Assembly (NCBI RefSeq): GCF_000971965.1 | Contig: NZ_LAQP01000001.1 | Location: 62,001 to 126,000, forward strand | DNA length: 64,000 nucleotides | From: Paenibacillus wulumuqiensis | GTDB lineage: Bacteria > Bacillota > Bacilli > Paenibacillales > Paenibacillaceae | Direction: 5' to 3' | Shown: positions 63,318-64,000 of the stretch, piece after piece | Position numbering within the stretch: position 1 is the stretch's first letter | Layout: every line of letters begins with the position of its first letter | Translations under genes and position numbers: made by a program | Notes under the pieces: generated by a model | What the model was told of the DNA's origin: nothing | What the model saw: the letters and a program-made list of their open reading frames with translations, nothing else | Databases searched by the model: none

Positions 63318-63349
63318 AAAAAGCTGCCTTTTTTGAAAGGCAGCTTTTT
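63318..63349. terminator. Bidirectional terminator tautomerase / recombinase
   Basis: AAAAAGCTGCCTTT / AAAGGCAGCTTTTT between convergent genes. Confidence 0.85.
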
Positions 63350-63394
63350 GCTGTAAACATATACCGGGGAATGTACAATATACAATAATTTGTT

Positions 63395-64000
63395 CTAATC
63401 CAGATCCTTGCGCTTCTCGATCGCTTCGGACATCGTCTTGTCGGTCAGATGCGCGTAGATCTCCGTCGTCTCGGTAGAAGCGTGACCCAGCTGTTCCTTG
63501 GTTTTGTAAATATCATTTTGCAAATAATAATCGGTCGCAAAAGAGTGCCGCAGCTTGTGTACGGTCAGATACGGTTTGCCAAAGTATTTGGCGTATTTAA
63601 TAATCATCGCCTGAATGGCGCGCTTGGTCATGCGGTTGCCGGATGCGTGACCGTTGGGCTTGGCGACGAACAGCGCCTGTTCACCACGCGGCGTACGATA
63701 GCGGGATTCCCGCAGCTGCAAATACGTCTGCAGTTCGTCCCGTGCCTGCTCGCGGAAGTAGACCGGTGTTTTGAACGTCTCGTCGTTGTTGCCTTTGCGG
63801 GAGACATACAGCATTTTCTGGTTCAAGTCGAGATCGTTTAGGTTCAGATTGACCACTTCGGATACGCGCAGTCCGGAATTGAGGATCAGGCTGGCAATGC
63901 AGGCATCCCGCTCGCGATTCAGTTCATACGAATAGAGCGCCTGCTTATTGCCTGCGATCGTCTCACGGTGACCTTCCAGGATATAACCGACGAATTCTTC
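63395..64000 (-). CDS. Tyrosine recombinase, XerS-like, 3' part
   Basis: The gene enters from the right edge in frame, giving 202 codons of the C-terminal catalytic domain. The first catalytic Arg is in NSGLRVSEVVNLNLNDL, with a following beta-hairpin KGNNDETFKTPVYF. The HxxR box is HKLRHSFATDYYL, then LGHASTETTEIYAHL with the His and nucleophile Tyr. The NDIYKTKEQLGHAST spacing resembles XerS, the single-recombinase dimer-resolution type of Firmicutes, more than phage integrases. The start is outside the window, so chromosome-resolvase versus integrase cannot be settled. Confidence 0.8.
   Translation of the reverse strand, partial: EEFVGYILEGHRETIAGNKQALYSYELNRERDACIASLILNSGLRVSEVVNLNLNDLDLNQKMLYVSRKGNNDETFKTPVYFREQARDELQTYLQLRESRYRTPRGEQALFVAKPNGHASGNRMTKRAIQAMIIKYAKYFGKPYLTVHKLRHSFATDYYLQNDIYKTKEQLGHASTETTEIYAHLTDKTMSEAIEKRKDLD

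Overview
The window looks like chromosomal DNA of a Paenibacillus-type Firmicute. Support comes from strong GGAGG ribosome-binding sites, GTG and TTG starts, sigma-A promoters, a Fur box, a cre-like site and an ECF (SigW-type) promoter. The gene content also fits: a pdhABCD operon, two-Cys L33, YesMN-type two-component systems, a stalk-domain (copper amine oxidase N-like) protein, DUF4247 and an XerS-like recombinase. Base composition is near 50% GC by eye, except for an AT-rich accessory block at about 33.1-38.3 kb. The genus is inferred, not proven.

Region 1 (1-13.5 kb) is housekeeping: the 5' part of an esterase gene (minus strand), pdhA-pdhB-pdhC-lpdA, rpmG, thyA, folA, an orphan gltD-like gene and topB. 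Two octanucleotide tandem arrays lie just behind folA and gltD. Between gltD and topB is a 770-bp stretch with overlapping divergent promoters, a short minus-strand ORF with a strong ribosome-binding site, a 108-bp imperfect inverted repeat and two terminators.

Region 2 (13.5-33 kb) holds a HAD hydrolase and an ArsR-like regulator, divergent from an MFS exporter. Next is an apparent operon of ABC ATPase, FG-GAP-type lipoprotein, response regulator, histidine kinase and double GNAT. It is followed by glycogen synthesis (glgC divergent from glgB-glgA), a four-PAS hybrid kinase, a Fur-controlled siderophore-binding lipoprotein and a second MFS transporter.

Region 3 (33-38.3 kb) is the accessory island. 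It carries a headless polymorphic-toxin tip with its presumed immunity gene, a decayed IS5-family element, a stop-interrupted remnant, two paralogous immunity-like proteins flanking a third small protein, and a frameshifted immunity-like pseudogene. The first and last cassettes share an identical 21-bp terminator tail. It reads as a scrapyard or reservoir of displaced toxin/immunity cassettes and is the most interesting accessory region here.

Region 4 (38.3-49.8 kb) contains a membrane-anchored protein with a Gly/Ser/Cys tail, an M20 amidohydrolase divergent from a fused amino-acid transporter with its ATPase, an old yellow enzyme, a secreted protein with two His-containing helical repeats plus a stalk domain, and pspA-DUF350-DUF4178-DUF4247. 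pspA is preceded by a textbook SigW-type promoter.

Region 5 (49.8-64 kb) is a mannoside-use module (ABC transporter, YesM/YesN-type two-component system, GH2 beta-mannosidase) with a cre-like site. After a heptanucleotide array come moeA-mobB, an FMN reductase, a tautomerase-like protein and the 3' part of an XerS-like recombinase.
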